Below, piece by piece: positions 7,601 to 15,271 of a stretch of 64,000 nucleotides of DNA. The stretch lies in the NCBI GenBank assembly GCA_040394635.1, contig JBEBRW010000016.1, forward strand, positions 26,526 to 90,525, written 5' to 3'. Position 1 is the first letter of the stretch. The number at the start of each line of letters is the position of its first letter. A program made the position numbers and the translations under genes. The stretch comes from UBA5239 sp040394635 (GTDB lineage: Bacteria > Verrucomicrobiota > Lentisphaeria > Victivallales > Victivallaceae). The notes beneath the pieces were generated by a model. That model was not told where the DNA came from. It saw only the letters and a program-made list of their open reading frames with translations, and made no database searches.

Positions 7601-8662
7601 TTTGGTGGCGTTGATTTTGACGGTGACGGGGTCATTGAATTTATAAACTTTCCGGGTGGTGCTGATGACTGCGCCTTCGGGTTTGACTGCAGGCAGGTTG
7701 TATTCTTTGTCGATCCCGGCGGGTTCGGTCAGAGAAAGCCAATAGCGGTTGTCGGCCAGCGGCTTGAAGGTGAAGGAGCCGCGACCTTCGTGTTCGGTTT
7801 TGACGTCGTAGCCGCCCTTGCTGCCCATCATGAGTTTGCCGGTGATATCGGCGGGTTTGCCGTCGGCGCGGCGGGCCTGAAAATAGACGCGGTTTTCGAC
7901 GCCGGCGATGAGTTCGCCGCCTTCGGGATAGAAGTCGATGGTGAAGTTGTTCAACAGGATCGGGATGGTTTTGCCGGCGTTTTCGACCACGCCGCCGTCG
8001 GCGATGGAGAACACGAGGGAGCCGTCGGCGGATTCGAGCTTGGCGGGGAGTTTGAATTTGACTTCGCAGAGGCCGTTTTTGTTGACGGTGAGGTCATCGG
8101 TGCGGAAGAATTCCTTGCCGTCGACGGTGGCGGTGGCGCTGACTTTGGCACCGGCGGGGATGCCGCCCTCGGCGCGGGTCACCTGCACGGTGGCGGTGAC
8201 TTCTTCGCCGGGAGAGTAGCCTTTGCGGAAGAATTCGATCTGGCTGCGGAGGCGGGGCGGGGTGTAGCTGCGGATTTCGAATTTGCGTTCGGCCGGGGCA
8301 GAGTTGTTGATGATGACTTTAGCGGTATAGACTCCGCCGGCGAGGCCGGAGGGGATGTTCCAGACCGCGCCGCCGGTTGAGTCTTGAATTCGAACGAATT
8401 GATTGAATACTTTTTCGCCGCGCGGGCCGGTAATGGAAAGGTCGCCGGAGGCGGAATCGCGCATCGGGAGGTTGCCGTCCGCGGTCAGGACCACGGTGCG
8501 GAAATAGACGTTTTCGCCGCTGCGGTAGATGGGCTTGTCGACGGAGAGGTAGGCGAGGAGGCGTTTGGCACCGCCGAGTTTCTCCGGGGTGACGATGTTG
8601 GCTCCGACAAAAATGCCGCCGGTGAGAACGGCCAGTCCGACGAGGGATGCGACGATTTTCAT
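4619..8662 (-). CDS. alpha-2-macroglobulin family protein
   Basis: This 1347-residue bacterial macroglobulin is a cell-surface or periplasmic protease trap. Residues 1-22 form an uncleaved-looking membrane anchor with no lipobox Cys. 'DKPIYRSGENVYFR' (about 43-56) starts the MG2-like repeats. The middle holds a long Ala/Pro linker. 'TLYWNAGIRT' and the following strands are the A2M domain, and 'GCFEQ' (Cys877) is the thioester motif, followed by the alpha-alpha toroid helices. The intact thioester means it should form covalent links to attacking proteases. An AT-rich stretch near residues 590-645 carries a 13-residue tandem repeat absent from the rest of the protein. E. coli YfhM often pairs with PbpC; no such partner is adjacent here. 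Confidence 0.92.
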   Translation of the reverse strand: MKIVASLVGLAVLTGGIFVGANIVTPEKLGGAKRLLAYLSVDKPIYRSGENVYFRTVVLTADGNLPMRDSASGDLSITGPRGEKVFNQFVRIQDSTGGAVWNIPSGLAGGVYTAKVIINNSAPAERKFEIRSYTPPRLRSQIEFFRKGYSPGEEVTATVQVTRAEGGIPAGAKVSATATVDGKEFFRTDDLTVNKNGLCEVKFKLPAKLESADGSLVFSIADGGVVENAGKTIPILLNNFTIDFYPEGGELIAGVENRVYFQARRADGKPADITGKLMMGSKGGYDVKTEHEGRGSFTFKPLADNRYWLSLTEPAGIDKEYNLPAVKPEGAVISTTRKVYKFNDPVTVKINATKGSNAATVKLFKRELELASAPLESGSNTVTLDAKDAEGVLIVTVFDSQNTPVAERLIYRAPKFAVKIKVTPQSEAFIPGGKVKLKIETTDEKDTPVEAVVGLQVVDDTVLQMIDRREQAPSLPVMVYLENETLDLADAHVYLDPQNPLADTAVDLLLGTQGWRRFILVDFDKLLEKTDLAAAAKRALAFMQPMVYPATPMVRAAGAVRGAEVVEDMAVMDAAPAAIPAPAVPVQAEAKLKNDGQFGNILFHDGDVNGFAGDQWYRPVQRGFAGDQLPQPVQKRLAAAVIREYAHKVRPNRKPNERTDFAETLYWNAGIRTNPRSGTAEVEFDLSDSITTFVVQADAFAGNGALGASITEIKSVEPFYIAPKMPVTITAGDRVELPVALVNSTDKELTATLLVRSEPALGPAIPSGKYTLKPGERGRAIIELAAAQAGKYRLTFSASADGYTDKVERDLIVNPRGFPMAINAGGLIGPAKDYSLSVKIPANVEPNSLKAEAKAYPSPLANMEEALNALIRKPYGCFEQTSSTSYPLVMAQQYFLSHQGVSPDKVKKSAELLDEGYKKLIGFETKTLGYEWFGGDPGHEALTAYGLMQFTEMTQVMNIDKAMVERTRNWLLERRDGNGSFKRNERALDSFGRAPQPITDAYIVWTLLESGTDPATLTKEIAAVKESAMKATDSYQIALGANVLYLAKDLPAANQLAAKLRAKIDKNGMVADGKNTITNSGGSALNIETTSFAIIAWLRLGEQYADCVETTMKWLFESCKSGGFGSTQSTILALKAINAYDKARSKPKAPGSVQLIIDGNPFGHPVKFDKDTQGAIALPDFAAALTAGEHTLTLKMTDGSEMPFALEIAYSTPQPNNAPECELILATKLDKSTYREGDAAVMTVEVTAKSNVSMPLTIIGIPAGFEIRHDQLKELTKENRISAYETHDNTVVLYWREMKANTRTDIPLSLIATYPGETTGSASSAYLFYTDEYQYYAPPQTARISAK

Positions 8663-8692
8663 ATATTACCTCAAATTTGTTTTCGTAAAGAC

Positions 8693-8723
8693 ACTATAGC
8701 ATGGTTCAAGGCGAAGTTGTCAA
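8693..8723 (-). promoter_or_regulatory. possible promoter of macroglobulin gene
   Basis: TTGACA and TATAGT lie upstream of the start at 8662, but the spacer is 19 bases, which is long. A moderate candidate only. Confidence 0.35.
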
Positions 8724-8751
8724 AAGATTGAAAAAGAATTGTCAAAAGATT

Positions 8752-8790
8752 GTCAAATCGGACGGGGCGGACAAATCGGACTGATCGGTC
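8752..8790. repeat. 9-bp phased GAC/GTC repeat
   Basis: Five successive 9-base units start at 8752, 8761, 8770, 8779 and 8788. Three begin with GAC and two with GTC, and three end in ATCG (GTCAAATCG, GACAAATCG, GACTGATCG). The block fills the space between the nitroreductase stop and the macroglobulin promoter. Similar phased blocks lie at 13819-13853 and 31870-31952. Confidence 0.6.
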
Positions 8791-9430
8791 AACGCTGCTC
8801 CTTGCCGAAGGGCATGGTGACGGCGATGACGCAGTCTTTGCTGAGCTTCATCTCTTTGGCCAGGGTTTGGGTATCGACGCTGGCGGTGCTGACGGTGGCG
8901 AAACCGGCCGAGGCGGCGTACAAATAGATGTTCTGGACCACGCAGCCGATGTGCAGCGGGGCGTAGATGCGTGCCTGTTCTTCGGGAATGTTTTTCGTCT
9001 TCATTTTGGCGAGGTCGGATACCGGGATCAGGGTCAGCGGCGCGGTGGTGTAGAATTCCTTGCGCATACCACAGAATGGCCGGAGATCGCGTTCCTGTTC
9101 CAGAATCAGTTCGTGTTTAGCGGGGTCATAACGGTAAAGGCCGTCTTTCATGGCGACATAAAGGGTGATATCCTGCGAATTGAGCGCGGAGGGAACGGTG
9201 CGGCGGCCGTCGGGGCGGTTAACGCCGGTGGCGGCGTAGAGGAGATCGGAGAGTTCCTCTTCCGTCAGAGGCTGAGTGGAGAAGCTGCGAATGGTTTTGC
9301 GGTCGGTCAGGGCCTGCATGAGGGGTTTGCCGCCGGTCTTGTCGGGCTCGGGGAGTTCAATCACCTTTTCCGCGGCAATTCCCGAGGACAAAATGACGGA
9401 CAATACAAGTATCGAAATCCACTTATTCAT
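8789..9430 (-). CDS. secreted SagB/ThcOx-type nitroreductase
   Basis: A 213-residue protein with a signal peptide (1-20, 'MNKWISILVLSVILSSGIAA') and a nitroreductase fold. 'ALTDRKTIRSFSTQPLTEEELSDLLYAATG' is the family's N-terminal FMN-contact pattern, and 'PSALNSQDI' and 'HIGCVVQNIYLYAASAGFATV' follow as in SagB-like oxidoreductases. These enzymes use FMN to oxidise or reduce diverse substrates. Export of a flavin enzyme is notable, and the substrate is unknown. AAGGAGG precedes the ATG, and a dedicated promoter lies just after purQ. Confidence 0.85.
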   Translation of the reverse strand: MNKWISILVLSVILSSGIAAEKVIELPEPDKTGGKPLMQALTDRKTIRSFSTQPLTEEELSDLLYAATGVNRPDGRRTVPSALNSQDITLYVAMKDGLYRYDPAKHELILEQERDLRPFCGMRKEFYTTAPLTLIPVSDLAKMKTKNIPEEQARIYAPLHIGCVVQNIYLYAASAGFATVSTASVDTQTLAKEMKLSKDCVIAVTMPFGKEQR

Positions 9431-9449
9431 ATATCCTCCTTTGGTGCAT

Positions 9450-9482
9450 GTGTATCATACACCAAGGGGAGGAAAATGTCAA
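9450..9482 (-). promoter_or_regulatory. nitroreductase promoter with palindrome over the -10
   Basis: On the minus strand TTGACA (9477-9482), a 17-base spacer and TATGAT (9454-9459) form a near-consensus promoter. The -10 lies inside the perfect inverted repeat GTGTAT-G-ATACAC (9450-9462), which is a natural place for a repressor to bind. Confidence 0.65.
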
Positions 9483-9498
9483 ATCCGATCGATGTATA

Positions 9499-10305
9499 TC
9501 AGAAGGTTTCGGCCACGTAGTTGACGGCGTTGCGGAAGAAGATCACGCCTTCGCCTTCGGCCGGGAGCTTGCCCTGGATTTTGTCCGTGGTCCAGCTCGG
9601 GGAGTTGAAGGGCGAAAGGAAGGCTTCCGGGTGCGGCATCAGGCCGAAAACCCTGCCGGTGGCATCACAGATGCCGGCGATGGCATTGATGGAGCCGTTG
9701 GGATTGGCGGGGAACTCAGTGGCGACGGAGCCGTCGGCATTGGCGTAACGCACGGCGACGAGATTGTTCTTTTCGATGGTTTCCATGGTGGCGTCGTCGG
9801 CTACGAATTTGCCTTCGCCGTGGCGGATCGGCAGGCGGACCTGGTCGATGCCTTTGGTGAAAACACAGGGGGAAGCCGGGTTGGCTTTCAGATAGCACCA
9901 GTCGTCGCGGAAGGTGCCCGAATCATTGTGCGCCAGGGCGGCCTGCTGGGTGAAGTATTCGCCGTTGATGGCGGGGACCATGCCGAGGCGGGTCAGGGTC
10001 TGGAAACCATTGCAGATGCCGATGACGAGCTTGCCGTCGGCGATGAATTTTTCGAGCTGTTCGCGCAGGTTGTACTTGACGCGGTTAGCGAAAACCGAGC
10101 CGGAGCCGAGGTGGTCGCCGAAGGAAAATCCGCCGATGAAGGCCAGAATATGAAATTCCGCCAGGTTGCGTTTGCCGGCCAGGATATCGTTCAGATGAAC
10201 CTTTTCCGCGGTGGCTCCGCACAACTTGAATGCGGCAGCGGTTTCGTTTTCGCAATTCAAACCGAATCCGGTAATGACCAATACTTTGACGTTTGCTTTA
10301 TCCAT
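9499..10305 (-). CDS. purQ: phosphoribosylformylglycinamidine synthase, glutaminase subunit
   Basis: 268 residues. It supplies ammonia from glutamine to the PurL subunit in step four of purine synthesis. The class I glutamine amidotransferase signature is clear: 'GGFSFGDHLGSG' (about 58-69), nucleophile Cys98 in 'GICNGFQ', and 'MPHPEAF' near the C-terminus for the His/Glu of the triad. It is longer than the roughly 225-residue PurQ of E. coli-distant bacteria such as Bacillus and resembles the C-terminal domain of large PurL proteins (GATase_5 type). A promoter of its own lies at 10348-10376. purL is not in the window. Confidence 0.93.
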   Translation of the reverse strand: MDKANVKVLVITGFGLNCENETAAAFKLCGATAEKVHLNDILAGKRNLAEFHILAFIGGFSFGDHLGSGSVFANRVKYNLREQLEKFIADGKLVIGICNGFQTLTRLGMVPAINGEYFTQQAALAHNDSGTFRDDWCYLKANPASPCVFTKGIDQVRLPIRHGEGKFVADDATMETIEKNNLVAVRYANADGSVATEFPANPNGSINAIAGICDATGRVFGLMPHPEAFLSPFNSPSWTTDKIQGKLPAEGEGVIFFRNAVNYVAETF

Positions 10306-10347
10306 AAGAAATCCTGGCTGGTTAACAAGTTAAAAATAATTCACAGT

Positions 10348-10376
10348 AAGATACAGCCGGAACGCCCGGTTTTCAA
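10348..10376 (-). promoter_or_regulatory. purQ promoter
   Basis: TTGAAA, a 17-base spacer and TATCTT on the minus strand, about 40 bases before the purQ start. Confidence 0.55.
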
Positions 10377-10511
10377 ATCGGCGAGAAGATAAATAAGTGA
10401 AAATCAGACTTGTGCATGCAGTGCGTTGATGATGTGGAAAGGGGATGCGAGGAATTGCGCATTTCTCGCGCGCAGATAGCCGCCGCTGCACCCTGCCGGA
10501 GATTTCGCGAC

Positions 10512-10543
10512 AAAAAAAATCACCGCCGGGTGAGGGCGGTGAT
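10512..10543 (-). terminator. rho-independent terminator after nagB
   Basis: A perfect 9-bp stem (ATCACCGCC / GGCGGTGAT) with a 7-base loop is followed on the minus strand by eight T. It starts 17 bases after the nagB stop and ends the gdhA-nagB transcript. Confidence 0.92.
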
Positions 10544-10559
10544 TCGAGGGATAATCCAC

Positions 10560-11330
10560 TTATCCGCGGCAGCACATCTCTCTGGTGATTTTCGAGAGAC
10601 CGGCGGCGGAGGCGGCATCCAGATAGGTCACGCAGTCCGGATGGAAGCGGATGACCGATGCGGGATGGTTCGGGCAAAGTTCGCCTTCGATGGTGATCTT
10701 TACCGCGTTGGCCTTGCGGGCGTCCGGGACGGTGTTGATGATGGCTTTGCTCTTCAGAATCTGGCGGACGGCCATCGAAATGGCCTGTTTCGGCACATCG
10801 TTGAGGGTCGGGAACCAGCCTTCGCCGAGTTGCTGCTTGCGGCAGGGTTCGTCGAGGTTCACCACCAGGTAGGCGGCTTCGGTGTCGAAGTCGGCCGGCG
10901 GGTCATTGAAGGCGATGTGGCCGTTTTCGCCGATGCCGATGAAGCAGACGTCGATCGGGTGCTGGGCGATGATTTTGCCGAGTTCATCACAGGCTTTCTG
11001 CGCATCCGGGTTGCTGCCGTCGACATAATGGGCGGCTTTCAGCGGAGCGGGCAGGTTGGCGACGAAGCGTTCCTTGATGTATTTGCGGAAGCTGGCCGGA
11101 TGGCTTTCCGGCAGGCCCACGTATTCATCGAGGTGGAACATGACAACCTTGCTCCAGTCGATGCCGCTGGCCTTGATCAGGTTCTGCAGCATGGAGAACT
11201 GGCTGGCGCCGGTGGCGATGATGATATTGGCCTGGCCGCGGGCAGCGATGGCTTCACGGATTTTGTCCGCGCCGCGAGCGGCAGCTGCGGCACCCATCTT
11301 TTCGACTGTCGAGTAGATTTGTACGGTCAT
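10560..11330 (-). CDS. nagB: glucosamine-6-phosphate deaminase
   Basis: 256 residues. It converts glucosamine-6-phosphate to fructose-6-phosphate and ammonia in the cytoplasm. 'MFHLDEYVGL' (Asp68) holds the catalytic acid near the N-terminus, and 'GIGENGHIAFNDP' (132-144) is the NagB signature with the ring-opening His138. Where E. coli has an Asp two positions before that His, this protein has Asn136, as in many Gram-positive homologues. It follows the glutamate dehydrogenase gene by 45 bases and ends at a strong terminator, so the two are probably co-transcribed. No nagA is adjacent. Confidence 0.9.
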   Translation of the reverse strand: MTVQIYSTVEKMGAAAAARGADKIREAIAARGQANIIIATGASQFSMLQNLIKASGIDWSKVVMFHLDEYVGLPESHPASFRKYIKERFVANLPAPLKAAHYVDGSNPDAQKACDELGKIIAQHPIDVCFIGIGENGHIAFNDPPADFDTEAAYLVVNLDEPCRKQQLGEGWFPTLNDVPKQAISMAVRQILKSKAIINTVPDARKANAVKITIEGELCPNHPASVIRFHPDCVTYLDAASAAGLSKITREMCCRG

Positions 11331-11375
11331 TTGTTTTCCTTTTTTTAGGTTAATGGAATTTATGCGAAATTATTC

Positions 11376-12638
11376 TTACGGGAGGTAGCCGCGGGCGATC
11401 TTGGCATCGCAAACGGTCTTTACAGCTTGCAGCATGGCGGCCTGGCGCATATTGATTTTGCGCTCGCGCGAGCATTCGTAGACCTGGCAGAATTTGGTTT
11501 TCATGCGCTTGCTGAGGCGGTCGTAAACTTCTTCTTCGGTCATCTGTTCCTGCTGGGTTTCCTGGGTATATTCGAGGTAGGACACGAATACGCCGCCGGC
11601 GTTGCAGAGGATATCGGGAATGATGAAAACGCCTTTTTCTTCGAGGATGGCGTCGGCTTCATTGGTGGTCGGGCCGTTGGCGCCTTCGGCGATGATGGTG
11701 GCTTTGACACGGGCGGCGTTTTCGGAGGTGATCTGGTTGCCGGAGGCGGCGGGGACGAGGACGTCGCAGTTGACTTCCAGCAGTTCGGCACCGGTGATTT
11801 CGGTGGAGCTGTCGAAGCCCTGCAGCTTGCCGTTGGCCTGGAAGTACAGCATGAGTTCTTCCACGTTGATGCCGTCTTTCTTGTAAATGGCGCCGTTGAC
11901 GTCGGAAATGGCGACGACTTTGCAGCCCTTGCGGAAGAGTTCGAGCGCGGCGACGGCGCCCACGTTGCCGAAGCCCTGTACGGCCACGGAGACTTTTTCC
12001 GGATTCTTGCCCATGATGCGGAGGGCCTCGAGCACGGTCAGCATCACGCCGCGTCCGGTGGCTTCGCGCCGGCCGGGGATACCGCCGAGGATGACCGGTT
12101 TGCCGGTGACATAGCAGCCATGGGTGGTGGCCTGGCCGCCCGAACGGCCGATGGTGTCTTTGATGTATCCCATGTCGGTTTCGTTGGTGCCCATATCGGG
12201 AGCCGGGACGTAGACCAGCGGGCTGATATGGTTATGGGCGTTGCGGGCGAAACTGCGTATGACGGCTTCTTTGTCGAATTTGGAGAGCGCGAAAGGATCG
12301 CAGACGATACCGCTCTTGCCGCCGCCGAAGGGCACGCCGATCAGCGCGCATTTCCAGGTCATTTCCATGGCCAGCGCGGAGACGTCTTCAATCGTCACGT
12401 TCGGGGCCATGCGGATACCGCCCTTGCAGGGGCCGATGGCGTCGCTGTGCTTAACGATAAAAGCCTTGACGGTATGGAGTTTGCCGTCGGTAATGAGCAA
12501 CGGGGAGAGCTGGAGCTCGGTACGTTCATCGGGATAGCGCAGGGAATCAAGCAATTCCTTGGCATACTCGTTTTCCAACATGGCAGCCGCCTTGTTGAAA
12601 TTTTCGATGGCATTATCCAACATATTTCTTGAACTCAT
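11376..12638 (-). CDS. gdhA: glutamate dehydrogenase (Glu/Leu/Phe/Val family)
   Basis: 420 residues from the chosen start. It interconverts glutamate and 2-oxoglutarate plus ammonia. 'GPCKGGIRMAP' and 'PFGGGKSGI' hold the substrate-binding Lys residues, 'PAPDMGTNE' follows, and 'VQGFGNVG' is the dinucleotide-binding loop. The start at 12638 has GGAAAG just upstream. An upstream ATG at 12689 overlaps the lacI stop as ATGA and would add 17 low-complexity residues, but it has no ribosome site. It sits between a LacI regulator and nagB, which suggests it recaptures ammonia released from amino sugars. Confidence 0.9.
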   Translation of the reverse strand: MSSRNMLDNAIENFNKAAAMLENEYAKELLDSLRYPDERTELQLSPLLITDGKLHTVKAFIVKHSDAIGPCKGGIRMAPNVTIEDVSALAMEMTWKCALIGVPFGGGKSGIVCDPFALSKFDKEAVIRSFARNAHNHISPLVYVPAPDMGTNETDMGYIKDTIGRSGGQATTHGCYVTGKPVILGGIPGRREATGRGVMLTVLEALRIMGKNPEKVSVAVQGFGNVGAVAALELFRKGCKVVAISDVNGAIYKKDGINVEELMLYFQANGKLQGFDSSTEITGAELLEVNCDVLVPAASGNQITSENAARVKATIIAEGANGPTTNEADAILEEKGVFIIPDILCNAGGVFVSYLEYTQETQQEQMTEEEVYDRLSKRMKTKFCQVYECSRERKINMRQAAMLQAVKTVCDAKIARGYLP

Positions 12639-12685
12639 CGTCTTCTTTCCTTTATATTTAGAGTTTGAGTTTGGTGATATCATAT

Positions 12686-13678
12686 TCATTTGCCCGGTCC
12701 GATACAGGATTCGCGTTCGACCAGCTCGGGAGCGAGTTTCCTGACCTGGCGTGTTTTCGGGTCGTTCTTGGAAATCAGGTCAAAAGCCACGGAGACCATC
12801 CGCCGGACCGGCACCCGGATGGTGGTCAGGGCGGGGATCATCAGTTCAGCCGAGGGAATATCGTCGAACCCCGTCAGCGACATGTCGCGGGGAGCCGAGA
12901 GCCCCTGTTCAAAGAGCGCACGTATGCCGCCCTGAGCGGTGAAATCGTCGGCGGCCAGCACCACGGTCGGCCGGCTCTTCTGAGTTTTCTGCAGCAGCTT
13001 GTTCATGGCGCGGAGCCCGATGTTGTCACCATGCGGCACCGAAACGAGTTCGGCCATGATTTGTTTGCTCTGCAGGACTTCCTCCAGCAGGCGGCGGCGG
13101 CGCAGGTGCGGACCGCTGGAGCCGCCGATGAAGCCGAGGTGGCGGTGACCCTGCTGCATCACATATTCGATCAGCATCCGGATACCGGCCAGTTCGTCGA
13201 CTTCCACCCGGGCCACGCCGGGATAATCCTGGTCAACGCCGAGCTGGGCCACCGGAATGCCGCGCGAGGTGAATTCATCCACCCACCCGGCGCAGATGTC
13301 ACTGCCGCAGATGATCAGTGCGTCGAGGCGGTAACGCAACAGCGAGGAGCTGTCCGAAGGGCAGCGGTTCTCGAGGTCAAAGCCGGTCAGGTTCAGCGAA
13401 CAGCCGCTTTTCCGGGCTTTTTCCTGAATCGCGCCGGTGATGCGCCCCAGGAAGGGATCGTCGAAATCCTTGATGACCACTCCGATGGTCCTGGACATGA
13501 TGCCGCGCAGCGTCAGCGCCGCGGCATTCGGCCTGTAGCCGAGCTCGGCCGCGGTTGCGCGGATGCGGCGGACCGTTTCCTCGGACGCACCGATGCTGCC
13601 CGCCGTGCCGGAAAGGGCGCGCGAGACAAGAGACGGCGAGATGCCCAGTTTATTTGCAATTGTTTTTTGAGTAATCAT
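12686..13678 (-). CDS. LacI-family transcription regulator
   Basis: 330 residues. The N-terminal HTH ('TIANKLGISPSLVSRALSG', 4-22) and hinge helix ('GYRPNAAALTLRG') are typical, followed by a periplasmic-binding-protein-like sensor from 'TIGVVIKDFDDPF'. Two copies of an 18-bp operator (13699-13716 and around 13759-13772) flank its own promoter, so it almost certainly represses itself and the downstream gdhA-nagB genes. The effector cannot be read from sequence; an amino sugar phosphate would fit the neighbours. Confidence 0.92.
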   Translation of the reverse strand: MITQKTIANKLGISPSLVSRALSGTAGSIGASEETVRRIRATAAELGYRPNAAALTLRGIMSRTIGVVIKDFDDPFLGRITGAIQEKARKSGCSLNLTGFDLENRCPSDSSSLLRYRLDALIICGSDICAGWVDEFTSRGIPVAQLGVDQDYPGVARVEVDELAGIRMLIEYVMQQGHRHLGFIGGSSGPHLRRRRLLEEVLQSKQIMAELVSVPHGDNIGLRAMNKLLQKTQKSRPTVVLAADDFTAQGGIRALFEQGLSAPRDMSLTGFDDIPSAELMIPALTTIRVPVRRMVSVAFDLISKNDPKTRQVRKLAPELVERESCIGPGK

Positions 13679-13698
13679 GAATCTTTAAAGAATTTTGC

Positions 13699-13716
13699 AT
13701 CTCACACGTATGAGAT
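13699..13716. promoter_or_regulatory. LacI operator O1
   Basis: ATCTCACACGTATGAGAT is an imperfect palindrome centred on CG, typical of LacI-family sites. It lies between the promoter and the lacI start. Confidence 0.75.
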
Positions 13717-13728
13717 GTATATTCTGAT

Positions 13729-13757
13729 AAAATACAACCCTTTTTTGCCCTTGTCAA
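13729..13757 (-). promoter_or_regulatory. lacI-gdhA-nagB promoter
   Basis: TTGACA (13752-13757), a 17-base spacer and TATTTT (13729-13734) on the minus strand. The promoter lies between the two operators. Confidence 0.75.
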
Positions 13758-13758
13758 T

Positions 13759-13772
13759 CTCATACGTGTGAG
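13759..13772. promoter_or_regulatory. LacI operator O2
   Basis: CTCATACGTGTGAG is the exact reverse complement of the core of O1. It abuts the -35 box, with centres 58 bp apart. Confidence 0.75.
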
Positions 13773-13818
13773 AAATCACAAAAAAAAGTACATTTTGGGG
13801 GCTGTTTGGGAGAAAATA

Positions 13819-13853
13819 TAGGACTTAGTAGGACGTATGGGACATAATAGGAC
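13819..13853. repeat. TAGGAC iterons, 9-10 bp apart
   Basis: TAGGAC/TGGGAC occurs at 13819, 13829, 13838 and 13848, a spacing of 10, 9 and 10 bases. The block lies upstream of the efflux operon and resembles the GAC-phased repeats at 8752 and 31870. Confidence 0.55.
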
Positions 13854-13951
13854 GGGAATGGGGGATTTTTCGGAAAAACCTTTTCGGCACTGGTTTTTTC
13901 TATTTTGCAGGAGTATATTCTCCAATGTAACTTTTTTCTCAGGAGGTAATT

Positions 13952-15271
13952 GTGGTTCGATATATGTGGGTTGTGGCCGGTATGGCCGTGTTGGCTATGC
14001 TTGGCGCCTGTAAGAAAGAAAAACCGGTGCCGCCGCCGACGGTAGTGACCGTGAGCCCGGTGATTTCCGGAGTGATCGCGGACAGTTTGCAGTTGATCGG
14101 ACAGGTCAAGGCCTGCGAAACCGTGAACATCGTGGCCCGTGTCAAGGGATTCCTGACCAAACAGAATTTCCAGGAAGGCGATTATGTCAAGAAGGGGACG
14201 GTGCTTTATGAGATCGAACCTTATCAGTATGAAGCGGATCTGCAGACAGCCATAGCAAGCCATGAGAAGGCGCTGGCCGACAAGAAAAACGCCGATTCCG
14301 ACTACGCCCGCCAGGAAGCGCTGTACAAAGGCGACGCCGTTTCGGAGCGTGTCCGCGACGAGGCCCTGGCCCGCAAGATGGAAGCCGACGCCGAGGTCAA
14401 AGCCACCGCCGCCGCCATCGACAATGCCAAACTCCAGCTCAGTTATACCAAGATTTACGCCCCCTTTGACGGCCGGGTCGGCCTCGTCACTTACAGCGTG
14501 GGCAACGTGGTGAGCGCGGAGAGCGGTACGCTGGTGACCATGGTGACCACGGACCCGATCGACGTCTCGTTCTCCATCAATGAAGTTTCACTGCTGAAGG
14601 TCATGAAGGCCGTCGGCGAGGATGAAATCGACGGAGACGCCGGGGCCCGGGTCCGGCTGTTTCTGCAGGACGGCATGGAGTACAATCTGCAAGGGAAGAT
14701 CACCAAATGGGACAACCGGGTCAACCCGATGACCGGGATGCTGATGATGCAGGCGCAGTTCAGCAATCCGAACCGGATTCTGATCGACGGCATGTATATG
14801 CGGGTCCGCGTGGAGCCGATGGTCAATCCGAAATCACTGCTCATTCCCCGCCAGGCCATTCAGGAAAGCCAGGATGCCAAATATGTAATGGTGGTCGACA
14901 AGGACAACGTCGTGGCCCGGAAACCGATCAAAATGGGCACCAATGACGAACTATTCGTTGTGGTCGAAGGATTGGCGGAAGGCGAAAACGTGATCATCGA
15001 AGGAATCCAGAAGGTGCGCCCGAAAATGAAGGTGGCCCCGAAGGTGGATGAGCGTTATGTGTCGCAGGCCGCGGCCGCCGAACTTTACAAGATCAAGAAG
15101 CCGGAAGTGATTTCCTTTGCGAATACGAAAAAGCCGCGGACCAGCGGGAAGGAAACCAAACCGGCGGAAGCGGCCAAGCCCACAACCGAAGCCAAGCCGG
15201 CAACCGAGGCGAAACCGGCTCCGGCCGCTCCGGCAACTGAATCCAAACCGGCGGAACAGGTTAAGAAATGA
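13952..15271 (+). CDS. RND efflux periplasmic adaptor (membrane fusion lipoprotein)
   Basis: 439 residues with a GTG start eight bases after AGGAGG. A lipoprotein signal ends in 'LGAC' (Cys20), so it is anchored in a membrane by lipid. 'GQVKACETVNIVARVKGFL' starts the barrel-sandwich domain, residues about 100-160 are the coiled-coil hairpin, and 'YTKIYAPFDGRVGLV' is the second lipoyl half, followed by beta-barrel and membrane-proximal domains. The last 45 residues are an unusual Lys/Ala/Pro/Glu-rich tail with repeated 'EAKPA', which may span the periplasm or bind the cell wall. Its stop overlaps the pump start by four bases. Confidence 0.92.
   Translation: MVRYMWVVAGMAVLAMLGACKKEKPVPPPTVVTVSPVISGVIADSLQLIGQVKACETVNIVARVKGFLTKQNFQEGDYVKKGTVLYEIEPYQYEADLQTAIASHEKALADKKNADSDYARQEALYKGDAVSERVRDEALARKMEADAEVKATAAAIDNAKLQLSYTKIYAPFDGRVGLVTYSVGNVVSAESGTLVTMVTTDPIDVSFSINEVSLLKVMKAVGEDEIDGDAGARVRLFLQDGMEYNLQGKITKWDNRVNPMTGMLMMQAQFSNPNRILIDGMYMRVRVEPMVNPKSLLIPRQAIQESQDAKYVMVVDKDNVVARKPIKMGTNDELFVVVEGLAEGENVIIEGIQKVRPKMKVAPKVDERYVSQAAAAELYKIKKPEVISFANTKKPRTSGKETKPAEAAKPTTEAKPATEAKPAPAAPATESKPAEQVKK

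Noticed and set aside
8752..8790. Phased GAC repeats considered as a CRISPR array
   Set aside because: The units are 9 bases with no spacer of 25-40 bases, and no cas gene is present.
12639..12689. Upstream gdhA start at 12689
   Set aside because: It gives an ATGA overlap with lacI but no ribosome site and an Asn/Ser/Lys-rich extension not expected in the family; the ATG at 12638 has GGAAAG.
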